A DNA stretch of 64,000 nucleotides from an uncultured Lachnospiraceae bacterium (GTDB taxonomy: Bacteria; Bacillota; Clostridia; Lachnospirales; Lachnospiraceae). Numbering within the stretch: position 1 is the stretch's first letter; each line of letters begins with the position of its first letter. The position numbers were made by a program, and so were the translations under genes. The notes below the pieces were generated by a model. That model searched no databases, was not told the DNA's origin, and was given only the letters and a program-made list of their open reading frames with translations. The stretch is from NCBI GenBank assembly GCA_946558465.1, contig CAMNTM010000004.1:62001-126000 (forward strand), written 5' to 3'. Positions 41,379-51,505 of this stretch are shown here, in pieces.

Positions 41379-42896
41379 ATGCCATTATCAGTAAAGAAAA
41401 TATTATCTTATCTTCATACTGAAAATATCACCTTTCAGTACTACGGTTCAGAATTTGAAAACATCTATGCCATCCGGACTTTGCCAGATGACTATACCTT
41501 CCGCTCACAAAACGGAATCTTCTATATTTCTTCCGATACGTCACTGTCCTCTCTTCTGAAAGAGAAAAATGACTGTGTGCTTTTTACGGCCCCGGATATG
41601 ATGCATCAGGTTTTCCAGATGTGTAGTGATTATCTCATCTGGTATCAGCAAAAAGAATCTCTTCTCCTTCAGTTTTATGAAGAGCTGACCAGTGTACCCA
41701 GCTACACCAGACTGATTCAAATATGCTGCTCCATTCTGGATTCCAATCCGGTACTGCTTTTAAATGAGCAGCTGGTTTTACGCATGCATTCGGACTCTTT
41801 TAATATTGTTGTCAATGATTCTTTTCTAGAAAATGTGAAACACGCACTCCTCACTAACCAGACGGAGGATTTGGTACATATAGCTGCGTCAAAGAATTTC
41901 CCGGCGGATATATTTATCGGGAAAATAGAACGGGACAATCCGCGAAAAACGGAATATTTATGTGTGATAGAGCAGAATCCCTTTCTCTATGAGCCGGACA
42001 GCCTCCATTATATATGTACACTCTGTAATGCACTTGCCAATCACAGCGGATTTATTGCCATCAAGTCCGTCGCTCCTTCCGGAGATTTGAATAAACTTAT
42101 CCTGAGTCTGCTGCCTGCTCCTCCGGCCTCTCCTTCCTCCTTCAAGATAAAGCTTGCGGAAGCCGGCTGGGAAGAGCAGGAACAATATTTTGTCTTTGCG
42201 ATAGACAAACAGCACAAGAATCATCTTGCCCCTGATTATGAAAAAATCAGGGTGATTCTGAATGCTTCTATTGTCTGCGAATATAAAAATTATATTGTAG
42301 CTGTCCTGGGCTGTCATTACTTCGAGCAGCCTGATGAGTCATGTCTGAATGCCCTGTCTGATTTCCTGAAGCTTTACCATATGTCCGCTGGAATCAGCAA
42401 CGGCTTCTCTGACATAACCATGCTGAGTATCTTTTTCAACCAGAGTGTCACAGCCATAGAAATAAACGATTTTTATAATTATACCTTGAATTACCGGGTA
42501 GTAAAGTACAGTGACTTTTCTATCACACATCTTCTTAAAATCGTTTCCCAGAGCAGCAATATCCGGATTATAGATTTCTGCCACCCGACTCTTTTATATA
42601 TCATGGAATACGACAGGAAAAATCATACGGATTACCTCAACACTCTTTCCGCCTACATTCTGTCCAACAACTCCATAAAGCTTGCATCTCAGGTACTGTA
42701 CATCCACGCCAACACCATGTATAACCGCATCGCAAAAATCCGGAATGATTTTAAACTGGATCTTGACAATATTACTTTAATTGCACAGTTATATATTTCT
42801 TTTCAAATACTGGGGGTCCTGCAGATTACAGATGCAAATGTCTGGGCGCGCATCCATCGTTCCACGCCGCCTAAAAATGACACACATAGAAAATAA
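41379..42896 (+). CDS. PucR-family transcriptional regulator
   Basis: A 505-residue regulator; the start at 41379 (MPLSVKKILSYLHTENITFQ) follows GAGGAG with good spacing, unlike the longer in-frame start. The N-terminal ~100 residues resemble a PucR sensory domain, a GAF-like middle follows, and the C-terminus has the PucR helix-turn-helix (ASQVLYIHANTMYNRIAKIR, then FKLDLDNITLIAQLYISF). PucR proteins activate purine, allantoin and amine catabolic genes in response to a metabolite. It is divergent from the accessory-SSS-GrdE-GrdB operon and very probably its activator. Confidence 0.88.
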   Translation: MPLSVKKILSYLHTENITFQYYGSEFENIYAIRTLPDDYTFRSQNGIFYISSDTSLSSLLKEKNDCVLFTAPDMMHQVFQMCSDYLIWYQQKESLLLQFYEELTSVPSYTRLIQICCSILDSNPVLLLNEQLVLRMHSDSFNIVVNDSFLENVKHALLTNQTEDLVHIAASKNFPADIFIGKIERDNPRKTEYLCVIEQNPFLYEPDSLHYICTLCNALANHSGFIAIKSVAPSGDLNKLILSLLPAPPASPSSFKIKLAEAGWEEQEQYFVFAIDKQHKNHLAPDYEKIRVILNASIVCEYKNYIVAVLGCHYFEQPDESCLNALSDFLKLYHMSAGISNGFSDITMLSIFFNQSVTAIEINDFYNYTLNYRVVKYSDFSITHLLKIVSQSSNIRIIDFCHPTLLYIMEYDRKNHTDYLNTLSAYILSNNSIKLASQVLYIHANTMYNRIAKIRNDFKLDLDNITLIAQLYISFQILGVLQITDANVWARIHRSTPPKNDTHRK

Positions 42897-42903
42897 TGCA
42901 TAT

Positions 42904-42949
42904 AAAAACATCTGCCCTGGCGTTTTTTCCGCCAATGACAGATGTTTTT
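42904..42949 (+). terminator. Rho-independent terminator behind the PucR gene
   Basis: AAAAACATCTG/CAGATGTTTTT outer stem with an inner GGCG/CGCC pairing, ending in a T-run. Confidence 0.8.
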
Positions 42950-43029
42950 GCTTACGGCCTGATTTCCTTTCATGACCTGACTTTTCGTGTCTCGATTCCT
43001 TTTACAGCCTGATTCTTTTATGAACTTTT

Positions 43030-43506
43030 TCAGGATTTCATCCTCTCGACTCTTTCCTGAATTGTTTTATTGAAGTTCTCAACCCTGCGGTTGTAGGTAG
43101 TATCCATATATTCCGAATGCAGCATAAAATCCGCCGTTGCAAGGTTATTCGCAATCGGAATATCATATACTACCGCAATCCGAAGAAGCGCTTTCACATC
43201 CGGATCATGGGGCTGGGCCTCCAAAGGGTCCCAAAGGAAAATCATAAAATCAATCTGCCCCTCCACAATCTTGGCGCCGATCTGCTGGTCGCCGCCAAGC
43301 GGACCGCTGTTATAGCCCTTTACCGGAAGTCCGGTCTTTTCTGCGATAAGCCTGGCTGTCGTACCAGTACCGCACAGAAAATGTCCCTTTAAAATATCCT
43401 TATTTCTGTCGCACCACTCTACCAGCTCTTTTTTCTTTCCGTCATGAGCCACCAGCGCAATATGCTTTGCCTTTTCTATCTCAAATGTTACATAGTTATC
43501 ACTCAT
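43030..43506 (-). CDS. mgsA: Methylglyoxal synthase
   Basis: A 158-residue cytoplasmic enzyme that converts dihydroxyacetone phosphate to methylglyoxal and phosphate, a glycolytic overflow bypass. [45 protein letters not shown] (phosphate binding, catalytic Asp) and [20 protein letters not shown] are all standard. Full length. It stands alone with short gaps on both sides. Confidence 0.97.
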   Translation of the reverse strand: MSDNYVTFEIEKAKHIALVAHDGKKKELVEWCDRNKDILKGHFLCGTGTTARLIAEKTGLPVKGYNSGPLGGDQQIGAKIVEGQIDFMIFLWDPLEAQPHDPDVKALLRIAVVYDIPIANNLATADFMLHSEYMDTTYNRRVENFNKTIQERVERMKS

Positions 43507-43595
43507 TCTTTTCCCTCCTGTTATTTTCCTGACTGTTTTTGCATCCTGCCTTTAAAAACTATATCCTATATAATTTTTATCATTTTCTGTCCAGT

Positions 43596-44267
43596 CTAAT
43601 CCCAAGCCTTCTCTACAACCTCTCCCTGCCTTTTATATATACTTCCGGCCGGAACATATCCTCGTACGGAGGATAACGGATAAATATTTGTATGTCCTCC
43701 CACAACACTTCCCGGATTCAATACTGTACCACATCCAACCTCTACTTCGTCGCCCAGCATAGCGCCGAATTTTTTCATTCCTGTCTCGATATTTCCTTCC
43801 GGCGTCTTTACTACAACCAGCTTTTTATCTGATTTTACATTAGATGTAATAGAACCTGCCCCCATATGTGCCTTATAACCCAGAATAGAATCTCCTACAT
43901 AGTTATAATGAGGAACCTGCACTTTATTAAAAAGAATTACATTTTTAAGCTCTGTAGAGTTTCCCACAACTGCACCTTCACCTACAATAGCATTACCGCG
44001 GATAAATGCACACTGTCTTACCTCTGCATTCTTTCCAATGATGGCAGGCCCGTTAATATAGGCAGAATCAAACACCTTCGCGGATTTGGCAATCCATACA
44101 TTTTCACCGCGCTTTTCATACTCCTCCTCTGAAAGCGTCTCACCAAGCTCTACGATAAATCCGCCGATCTTCGGCAATACCTCCCACGGATAAGTAACAC
44201 CGTCAAATATGTCCTTTGCAATGGTTTCCTCCAATGTGTATAACTCTGCTACTGTCAATTCCTTCAT
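43596..44267 (-). CDS. Left-handed beta-helix (hexapeptide repeat) protein, GlmU C-domain-like
   Basis: A 223-residue protein with a short N-terminal helical segment (MKELTVAELYTLEETIAKDI) and then repeated hexapeptides from ~residue 58 to 215 (VWIAKSAKVFDSAYINGPAI, AEVRQCAFIRGNAIVGEGAV, VGNSTELKNVILFN). This is the acyltransferase/trimer fold of the GlmU C-terminal half, without a nucleotidyltransferase domain. Related Lachnospiraceae proteins are often labelled UDP-N-acetylglucosamine pyrophosphorylase, but the uridylyl domain is not there. A sugar acetyltransferase is the likelier role. It lies 29 nt behind topB. Confidence 0.8.
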   Translation of the reverse strand: MKELTVAELYTLEETIAKDIFDGVTYPWEVLPKIGGFIVELGETLSEEEYEKRGENVWIAKSAKVFDSAYINGPAIIGKNAEVRQCAFIRGNAIVGEGAVVGNSTELKNVILFNKVQVPHYNYVGDSILGYKAHMGAGSITSNVKSDKKLVVVKTPEGNIETGMKKFGAMLGDEVEVGCGTVLNPGSVVGGHTNIYPLSSVRGYVPAGSIYKRQGEVVEKAWD

Positions 44268-44296
44268 GTCCTATACCTCCTGATATTTTATTTTGC

Positions 44297-46426
44297 TTAA
44301 GCTTTTCTGCCCGATACAGATTTACTGCTTGAAACCGCTTTTCTGTCTGATGCTGCCTTTCTGTCTGACGCCGGTTTTTTATAAAACTGCGCCGTCCTGT
44401 CATAACAGGCCTTAAGCTGACGCTGATTTGCAAGTCCTTTTACTCCCGATGTCCTGCTGACGATAAAATGGTTCAGCTTACCCATATATTCCTCCGGCGT
44501 AATCTCACCTTCTGCCACATAGGTAAGCCCCTTTTCCCAGCTTGCTGTCAGCTCTGGATTAAGAAGTGACTTAATAGAATTTGCCACAACGTCATATATC
44601 ATTTCGCCCAGCATGGTGGGCGTAACAATCTGTGTTTTTTTATTCAGTTCCATATACTTGTTGTTTAAAAGCTTTTTCAGAATTTCTCCTCTGGTGGCAC
44701 TGGTACCGATTCCGCTTCCTTTAATCTGAGCCCTGAGCTCTTCATCCTCAATCAGCTGTCCGGCATTCTCCATTGCCAGAATTAAGGAGCCGGAATTATA
44801 TCTTTTAGGAGGAGAAGTTTTTCCCTCCTTAATTTCCAGCGACTGTACCGGAAGCATCATACCCTTTTTCAAAGCTTGAATCTTTTCAAAAAACTCCTGA
44901 CTGGTATTGCTTTGACTGCTGTCCTCCTCAAAAACATCATCGCCGCCTTCTGTACCGTTGCCTGATACCTTATCTCCTGACCTCTTCTGATTTCCCGGTC
45001 CTCTTCCTGCCGGTCTTCCTGCCACTTTAAGATATCCTTCCTCTGCAAGCATCTTAAAAGCGGCAAAAAAGGATTCTTCCTTGATCTTTGTAACTACTGA
45101 AACCTTCTGATACACAGCCGGCGGATAAAAGATACTTAAAAATCTTCTCACAATTACGTCATACACTGACTTTGACATTTCCTGCAGGCCTGCAAGCGCA
45201 CCTAAGCCCTGGCCGGTAGGTATTATTGCATAATGGTCCGTAATCTGCTTGTCATTCACATACTTTGTCCTTACCAGTCCCTTATGACTTCCGAAAGAAA
45301 CAATTTCCCTTAAATAAGGTACCGCCGGTTCATATTTCATAAGACCATTCAGGTTCTTATATATCTCCTTTGCCACAGCCTCCGACAGTACTCTCGCATC
45401 AGTCCTCGGATAGGTAACCAGCTTCTTCTCGTATAACTCCTGTACAATACGCAGCGTCTCATCCGGACTGATCTTAAAACGTTTGGAGCACTCGTTCTGA
45501 AGCTCCGCCAGATTAAACAAAAGAGGCGGATTTTTCTTTTCTTTCTTACGCTCTACCGATATTACCTGACAGCTTAAAGGCTTTTCCTCACTCAAATATG
45601 CTGTCAGCTCTCTGGCCTTTTCCTCCTTCTTAAACCCATTTTCCTTATATAAATCAAAGGATTCAAACCACCGGGAGCCCTTCACCGCCCGCCATTCACT
45701 CTCAAAGGTCTGCCCCGGCTCTCCGGTCTGACTTAGTACTCTGTAAAAAGGAGTCTCGACAAATTCACGAATCTCCCGCTCCCGCTGTACCACCATGCCA
45801 AGTACACAGGTCATGACACGTCCGACGGAAATTACCGAATACTTCATCCCCAGATAACCGGAAATACTGCTTCCATATTTTAGAGTAAGAAGCCTTGAGA
45901 AATTAATTCCCATCAGATAATCTTCTTTCGCGCGGAGATAGGCAGATGCAGACAAATTGTCATATTCACTCAAATCCTTTGCCTCCCGGATTCCTCTTAA
46001 TATCTCATCCTCCGTCTGAGAATCAATCCACACTCGTTTTCTTTTCTTTCCGTGCACCTTCGCCTGCTGTTCTACCAGGCGGTAGATATACTCTCCTTCA
46101 CGTCCGGAGTCGGTACATACATAGATAATATCCACATCTTTCCGGTTTAAAAGTCCAGATACAATCTTGTACTGCTTTGCCACTGCAGGAATCACCTCAT
46201 ATTTGAATTCCTGCGGAATGAACGGAAGCGTCTCAAGACTCCACCGCTTCAAAGAGGTGTCGTACTCCTCCGGATAGCTCATTGTAACCAGATGTCCCAC
46301 ACACCAGGTTATCACTGCCTCGTCTGACTCCAGATATCCATCCTGTCTTCGCGTATGTAATTTAAGTGCCTTCGCAAATTCCTGTGCTACACTGGGTTTT
46401 TCTGCTATATAAAGTGACTTCCCCAT
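44297..46426 (-). CDS. topB: DNA topoisomerase III (type IA)
   Basis: A 709-residue topoisomerase. The Toprim domain starts MGKSLYIAEKPSVAQEFAKA, with YVCTDSGREGEYIYRLV holding the acidic metal ligands. VISVGRVMTCVLGMVVQRER and the active-site tyrosine in KLVTYPRTDARVLSE follow; IGTSATRGEILKKLL is the later conserved region. It relaxes and decatenates single-stranded DNA. The C-terminal ~30 residues are a basic low-complexity run of SDRKA/SSSKS/SGRKA units in place of zinc fingers. A Gly/Asp-rich insert lies around residues 470-510. Confidence 0.96.
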   Translation of the reverse strand: MGKSLYIAEKPSVAQEFAKALKLHTRRQDGYLESDEAVITWCVGHLVTMSYPEEYDTSLKRWSLETLPFIPQEFKYEVIPAVAKQYKIVSGLLNRKDVDIIYVCTDSGREGEYIYRLVEQQAKVHGKKRKRVWIDSQTEDEILRGIREAKDLSEYDNLSASAYLRAKEDYLMGINFSRLLTLKYGSSISGYLGMKYSVISVGRVMTCVLGMVVQREREIREFVETPFYRVLSQTGEPGQTFESEWRAVKGSRWFESFDLYKENGFKKEEKARELTAYLSEEKPLSCQVISVERKKEKKNPPLLFNLAELQNECSKRFKISPDETLRIVQELYEKKLVTYPRTDARVLSEAVAKEIYKNLNGLMKYEPAVPYLREIVSFGSHKGLVRTKYVNDKQITDHYAIIPTGQGLGALAGLQEMSKSVYDVIVRRFLSIFYPPAVYQKVSVVTKIKEESFFAAFKMLAEEGYLKVAGRPAGRGPGNQKRSGDKVSGNGTEGGDDVFEEDSSQSNTSQEFFEKIQALKKGMMLPVQSLEIKEGKTSPPKRYNSGSLILAMENAGQLIEDEELRAQIKGSGIGTSATRGEILKKLLNNKYMELNKKTQIVTPTMLGEMIYDVVANSIKSLLNPELTASWEKGLTYVAEGEITPEEYMGKLNHFIVSRTSGVKGLANQRQLKACYDRTAQFYKKPASDRKAASDRKAVSSSKSVSGRKA

Positions 46427-46477
46427 ATTTTATCTGTCTAACTCCTCTTCCAATCTGCCGCTTCCCGTTTTCATTTA

Positions 46478-48583
46478 CTATCTTCGGAACAGCTTCTCCA
46501 GCCTTCGGAGAATATTCCCTCGTTCCTGCACATGAACTGCCGGCGTCGCGTAGACCGCCTCCTCCATAAAAATTTCCTGGGAATCTGTGTACGGCTCCTT
46601 CTGCTCTTTTTTTCGATACTTTCCGTTACTCTGCAGAACCCTTGCCTTTACATTATCGCTGAGCATCACCTTAAGATAATGATTTATCTGCCTTCTTATA
46701 TCCTCATCAAGTACCGGTGTCGCTACCTCTACCCGCTTTTCTGTATTTCTTGTCATCATATCTGCCGAACCGATGTATATCTTCTGTGCTGCTCCGGTTC
46801 CAAAGCTGAAAATTCTGGAGTGCTCCAGATACCTTCCCACAATACTCATGACTCTTACATTATCCGTATATCCCGGAATTCCCGGAAGCAGACAGCAGAT
46901 GCCGCGCACAATCAAATCCACTCTTACTCCCGCCATAGATGCCTCGGAAACCTTAGCGATAAAATCTACATCCGTCAAAGAATTCATCTTCATAATAATA
47001 CGTCCGGAGCTTCCCTTTTTTATCTCCTCATCCATCAGATACAGCACCTTCTGCTTCAGGCTTGTAGGCGCTACAATAAGATGGTCATAAATGCCGGTAA
47101 GATTTCCGATTGACATATTTTTGAAAAACTCGGAAGCATCCTTTCCGATTGCAGGATCTGCCGTAATAAGAGATAAATCCGTGTACATGCAGGCTGTCTT
47201 TTCATTATAATTCCCTGTGCCAATCTGGGTAATGTATTGAATCTCATTCCGGTTCCTATAAGTAATCAGGCAGATTTTAGAATGCACTTTGTATCCCTCA
47301 AATCCATAAATTACCCGGCAGCCGGCATCCTCTAAGCGTTCTGACCAGTCAATATTATTCTGTTCGTCAAACCTGGCTCTCAGCTCAATGAGAACCGTAA
47401 CCTCCTTGCCGTTTTCTGCTGCTGCACACAAATATTCCACCAGCCTTGCCTTCTTTGCCAGACGGTAAATCGTAATCTTTATCGTCATGACATTAGGGTC
47501 TGCTGAGGCTTCCTTAATCATACGCAGAAACGGATTCATACTTTCATAGGGATAGAAAAACAGAATATCCTTGCGCTTCACCTGCTTCATCACGCTTCCC
47601 TCAGATATTCTCGGAGAATTCTGAGGCAGAAACTGCGGATAGACAAGCGAACGCTTCATTGCCTCCGGCATGTCGCCGCTTATATTAAAAATATAGTCCA
47701 GCCGCATCGGCATCTTTGAACGAAATACCTGATTCGGCTTAATCTTGAACTTATCACAGAAATATTTTTCATTTTCCGGAGAAAGCTTTTCTGCCGTCTC
47801 CAGACGGACTACAGACATCTTGCGCCGCTTGTGAAGTGTCTGGCGCATCAGATAGCGGAAGTCGTCATTGACCTCAAGGGCCTCGTCATCCGGCGCCACA
47901 TCACCATTTCGGGTCACACGGATATAATTGGCATCAGACACCTCATACTGAGAAAATACCAGGCTTAAATACTCCATGATTACCTTTTCCATCCGGATAT
48001 AGCGGATGTCATGCCCTGGGAGAAATAAAACCTCTGAGACGAATTTCGGTACCGGCACAATTCCCAGCATAGATTTTTCCTTCATCTTCAAATTAGCCGT
48101 TACATAAATTTCTTTATTCATCAGATGAGGGAATGGATGGTTTGCATCTACAATCTGAGGAGACAGTATCGGAAGAATCTGATCCTTAAAATATTTCTTC
48201 ACATACTTTTTCTCCTGCTGCTCCAGCTCTTTAAAATCCAGCCCGCAGACACCGTAAGGATGCAGCTGCTTTTTAATCTCTGCATAGGTCTTATCTCTTT
48301 CCTTATAAAGAGGCGCAACCTCCTTAAAAATATGATCCAGCTGTTCTCTCGGCGTCATCCCGGATCGGCTGTCCTTCGTGTTTGCATCTGTATGCTCCAT
48401 ATCAAAAAGGCTGCCTACACGAATCATAAAAAATTCATCCAGATTGCTCATAAATATCGCTACAAACTTCATGCGCTCCAGAAGCGGAACCGATGGATCC
48501 TGCGCCTCCTCCAGCACTCTCCGGTTGAATTTCAGCCATGACAGCTCCCTGTTTTGAGTAAAATCCAAAATTCTTGTGTTCAT
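46478..48583 (-). CDS. ppk1: Polyphosphate kinase 1
   Basis: A 701-residue enzyme that makes inorganic polyphosphate from ATP. The start at 48583 (MNTRILDFTQNRELSWLKFN) follows GAGGTGGG; in-frame upstream residues are unlike the family. Standard N-domain segments FNRRVLEEAQDPSVPLLERM and FVAIFMSNLDEFFMIRVGSL, the head domain, and the phospholipase D-like C-domains with FEGYKVHSKICLITYR (the autophosphorylated His) and IGTGNYNEKTA are present. Full length. It is 51 nt upstream of topB. Confidence 0.97.
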   Translation of the reverse strand: MNTRILDFTQNRELSWLKFNRRVLEEAQDPSVPLLERMKFVAIFMSNLDEFFMIRVGSLFDMEHTDANTKDSRSGMTPREQLDHIFKEVAPLYKERDKTYAEIKKQLHPYGVCGLDFKELEQQEKKYVKKYFKDQILPILSPQIVDANHPFPHLMNKEIYVTANLKMKEKSMLGIVPVPKFVSEVLFLPGHDIRYIRMEKVIMEYLSLVFSQYEVSDANYIRVTRNGDVAPDDEALEVNDDFRYLMRQTLHKRRKMSVVRLETAEKLSPENEKYFCDKFKIKPNQVFRSKMPMRLDYIFNISGDMPEAMKRSLVYPQFLPQNSPRISEGSVMKQVKRKDILFFYPYESMNPFLRMIKEASADPNVMTIKITIYRLAKKARLVEYLCAAAENGKEVTVLIELRARFDEQNNIDWSERLEDAGCRVIYGFEGYKVHSKICLITYRNRNEIQYITQIGTGNYNEKTACMYTDLSLITADPAIGKDASEFFKNMSIGNLTGIYDHLIVAPTSLKQKVLYLMDEEIKKGSSGRIIMKMNSLTDVDFIAKVSEASMAGVRVDLIVRGICCLLPGIPGYTDNVRVMSIVGRYLEHSRIFSFGTGAAQKIYIGSADMMTRNTEKRVEVATPVLDEDIRRQINHYLKVMLSDNVKARVLQSNGKYRKKEQKEPYTDSQEIFMEEAVYATPAVHVQERGNILRRLEKLFRR

Positions 48584-48710
48584 ATTTCCCACCTCAATTT
48601 CCCGTTTTTCTTTCACAATTATAACACCTATGCTGCCCAATGGAAATAACAAACAGGCTATTTTCTGGAAAGCTCCTTTAAATTATAGTTCACCCGCGGC
48701 AATAACCTCT

Positions 48711-48762
48711 TAAATAAAAAACAAGAAGCCGGATCTCTGCTTCATTTCCCTCAACCGGCTTC
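48711..48762 (-). terminator. Rho-independent terminator behind asd
   Basis: GAAGCCGG/CCGGCTTC 8-bp stem, 22-nt loop, then TTGTTTTTTATTT in the minus direction. Confidence 0.85.
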
Positions 48763-48777
48763 CCGTCATTTCCCTTA

Positions 48778-49863
48778 TTATTTTGCCTGAATATAACCTT
48801 TTTTTACCAGCGCCTCTGCACACAGCACTGCTCCGCCTGCAGCGCCGCGCACTGTATTGTGAGAAAGTCCTACAAACTTATAATCAAACAATGTATCCTC
48901 TCTCAGACGTCCGATGGAAATCCCCATTCCGTTTTCATAATCTACATCAAGGCTTACCTGAGGCCTGTTGTCCTCCTCCAAATACCGGATAAACTGCTTC
49001 GGAGCACTCGGAAGCTCTGCCTCCTGCGGAAATCCCCGAAAGCTTACCAGCCTTTCAATCAACTCTGCTTTCGTCGGTTTTTTTTCAAAATTAATAAATA
49101 CTGCCGCTGTATGCCCATTCAGTACCGGCACACGGATGCACTGGCAGGTAATCTTCGGAAGCTCCGCCTTTATAATCTGCCCATTTTCAACCCTTCCCAA
49201 TACACGAAGAGGCTCCTGCTCACTTTTTTCCTCTTCACCGCCGATATAAGGAATTACATTTTCTACCATTTCCGGCCAGTCTGCAAAAGTTTTTCCTGCC
49301 CCGGAAATCGCCTGATAGGTTGTTGCCGCTACTTCTTTTGGCCCGAATTCCTTCCATGCTGCGAGACAAGGCGCATAGCTCTGAATGGAACAGTTGGGCT
49401 TTACCGCAATAAATCCACGGATAGTTCCCAGACGTTTTTTCTGAGCTTCAATCACCTCAAAATGCTCTGCATTCACCTCCGGCACCACCATCGGCACATC
49501 CGGAGTCCAGCGGTGGGCGCTGTTATTGGACACTACCGGTGTCTCTGTCTTCGCATAAGCCTCCTCAATGGCCCGAATCTCTTCCTTAGTCATATCAACC
49601 GCACTAAATACAAAATCAACAGATGCCGCTGCCTTCTCCACTTCATTGACATTGGCTAACACAAGCTTCTTCACCCTTTCCGGCATCGGCTTCTTCATCT
49701 TCCAGCGGTCTCCTGCCGCTTCCTCATAGGCCTTTCCGGCAGAACGCGGACTTGCCGCCACGGTTACTACTTCAAACCAGGGATGATCCTCCAATAGAGA
49801 AATAAATCTCTGTCCTACCATACCGGTTGCTCCTAAAATTCCCACTCTTAATTTCTGTTCCAT
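48778..49863 (-). CDS. asd: Aspartate-semialdehyde dehydrogenase (fungal/archaeal type)
   Basis: A 361-residue NADPH enzyme that reduces aspartyl phosphate to aspartate semialdehyde for lysine, threonine and methionine synthesis. The N-terminus VGILGATGMVGQRFISLL is the Rossmann loop, VKPNCSIQSYAP carries the active-site cysteine and ATTYQAISGAGK the following conserved block. Length and the KPNCS form place it in the branch shared with archaea and fungi rather than the E. coli type. It has its own terminator and a hairpin (CGTACAGC/GCTGTACG at 49918-49945) upstream of it. Confidence 0.96.
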   Translation of the reverse strand: MEQKLRVGILGATGMVGQRFISLLEDHPWFEVVTVAASPRSAGKAYEEAAGDRWKMKKPMPERVKKLVLANVNEVEKAAASVDFVFSAVDMTKEEIRAIEEAYAKTETPVVSNNSAHRWTPDVPMVVPEVNAEHFEVIEAQKKRLGTIRGFIAVKPNCSIQSYAPCLAAWKEFGPKEVAATTYQAISGAGKTFADWPEMVENVIPYIGGEEEKSEQEPLRVLGRVENGQIIKAELPKITCQCIRVPVLNGHTAAVFINFEKKPTKAELIERLVSFRGFPQEAELPSAPKQFIRYLEEDNRPQVSLDVDYENGMGISIGRLREDTLFDYKFVGLSHNTVRGAAGGAVLCAEALVKKGYIQAK

Positions 49864-49975
49864 ACTCTCGTCTCCTTTTTTGAGTATTCCTTTATTTTTT
49901 TCACAAATTTTTCTCGTACAGCCATGCCTGCATAGCTGTACGGGAGATACTTTCCCAATATGACAGAACTGGTGA

Positions 49976-51355
49976 CTAATACTCCTCCATATATCTTCGA
50001 TAGACTTCCAGGGTTTTTTCCATTGCCCAGGCGCCAGGGGCGCCTGTGGTTATGCGCTTGTCAACGCAGGTTTTCAGGCTGATGGCGTCGTAAATATCAA
50101 GCTGAAATACCGGAGACGCCTTCTGGTACTCGGTAAGGGAAAGGTCATCTAAGGATATTCCTTTTTCTATACACTGCAGTACCAGCTGCCCTATAATCCC
50201 GTGTGCATCCCGGAAGGGTACGCCCCGGTTTACAAGATAATCTGCTGCATCGGTGGCATTTGTAAAGCCCTGTTTTGCACTCTTTGCCATCCGGTCCGGC
50301 CGAAACTGCATAGTTCCCAACATTCCGGCAAAAAGGATCAGACAGTCTCTCACTGTGTCAATAGCATCAAATGCCCACTCCTTATCCTCCTGCATATCCT
50401 TATTATAGGCCAGCGGAAGGCCCTTCATAGTAGTGAGGAAAGCCTGCAGCGCCCCATATACCCGCCCGGTCTTTCCCCGCACAAGCTCTGCTATATCCGG
50501 ATTTTTCTTCTGGGGCATGATGCTGCTTCCCGTGCTGTAGGCATCATCAATTTCTACAAACTGGTATTCATTGGAATTCCAGATAATGATTTCCTCTGAA
50601 AAGCGGCTCAGGTGCATCATAATCATAGACAATGCCGACAAAAATTCAATCATATAATCCCGGTCGGATACTCCGTCTATACTATTTAACGTCGGTCCGT
50701 CAAATCCCAGAAGCGTCGCTGTATATTCTCTGTCCAAAGGATAGGTAGTGCCTGCAAGCGCACCGGAACCTAACGGACAGGTATTCATTCTCTTAAGAAT
50801 ATCATTCAGTCTCTCATGATCTCTTTTAAACATCTCAAAATAAGCTCCCATGTGATGGGCCAGTGTAATCGGCTGGGCTTTCTGCAGATGCGTAAATCCC
50901 GGCATATAAGTATCCAGATTTTCTTCCATAATTGCCAGAATCGCATGCAGAAGCTCCTCCAGCACATTATCCAGAATACGGATCTCATCTCGTACGTAGA
51001 GCTTCATATCCAGCGCCACCTGATCATTTCTGCTTCTTCCGGTATGTAATTTTTTCCCTGCCTCTCCGATTCTCTGAATCAGCGCTGCTTCTACAAAGCT
51101 GTGTATATCCTCATATTTATCTGAAATGGCAAGACGTCCCTGCCTCACATCATCAAGGATTCCCTCAAGCCCGGAAATAATCTTTTCCTTTTCTACATCT
51201 GTTAGAATTCCCTGTCTTGAAAGCATCATAACATGTGCGATACTACCCTTGATATCCTGAGCGTAAAATCTCTTATCAAAACCAATTGAAGCGTTAAATT
51301 TATATACAACCTGATCTGTTTCCTTTGTAAAACGCCCTCCCCATAACTGTGCCAT
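49976..51355 (-). CDS. argH: Argininosuccinate lyase
   Basis: A 459-residue enzyme cleaving argininosuccinate to arginine and fumarate. MAQLWGGRFTKETDQVVYKF begins it, KLHTGRSRNDQVALDMKLYV is the conserved helix with catalytic residues, FTHLQKAQPITLAHHMGAYF follows, and the superfamily signature GSSIMPQKKNPD carries the catalytic serine loop. Full length. No argG is beside it, so the other arginine genes lie outside the window. Confidence 0.98.
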   Translation of the reverse strand: MAQLWGGRFTKETDQVVYKFNASIGFDKRFYAQDIKGSIAHVMMLSRQGILTDVEKEKIISGLEGILDDVRQGRLAISDKYEDIHSFVEAALIQRIGEAGKKLHTGRSRNDQVALDMKLYVRDEIRILDNVLEELLHAILAIMEENLDTYMPGFTHLQKAQPITLAHHMGAYFEMFKRDHERLNDILKRMNTCPLGSGALAGTTYPLDREYTATLLGFDGPTLNSIDGVSDRDYMIEFLSALSMIMMHLSRFSEEIIIWNSNEYQFVEIDDAYSTGSSIMPQKKNPDIAELVRGKTGRVYGALQAFLTTMKGLPLAYNKDMQEDKEWAFDAIDTVRDCLILFAGMLGTMQFRPDRMAKSAKQGFTNATDAADYLVNRGVPFRDAHGIIGQLVLQCIEKGISLDDLSLTEYQKASPVFQLDIYDAISLKTCVDKRITTGAPGAWAMEKTLEVYRRYMEEY

Positions 51356-51505
51356 ATGGTCTCATCCTTTCTGTCATGCGGTGCCTCTTGACACCTTACA
51401 TAACCTTATCATAATTTCTCATAAAATAAAACAGGCAATTCATCAAATCCCTGCCGCCTATCAGAACATCGCATATGCAAAGTCCTGCACGGAGGCAGTA
51501 AAACA

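Noticed and set aside
49918-49945. Hairpin CGTACAGC/GCTGTACG as an argH terminator
   Set aside because: The stem is clear but no T-run follows on the minus strand, so its role is left open.
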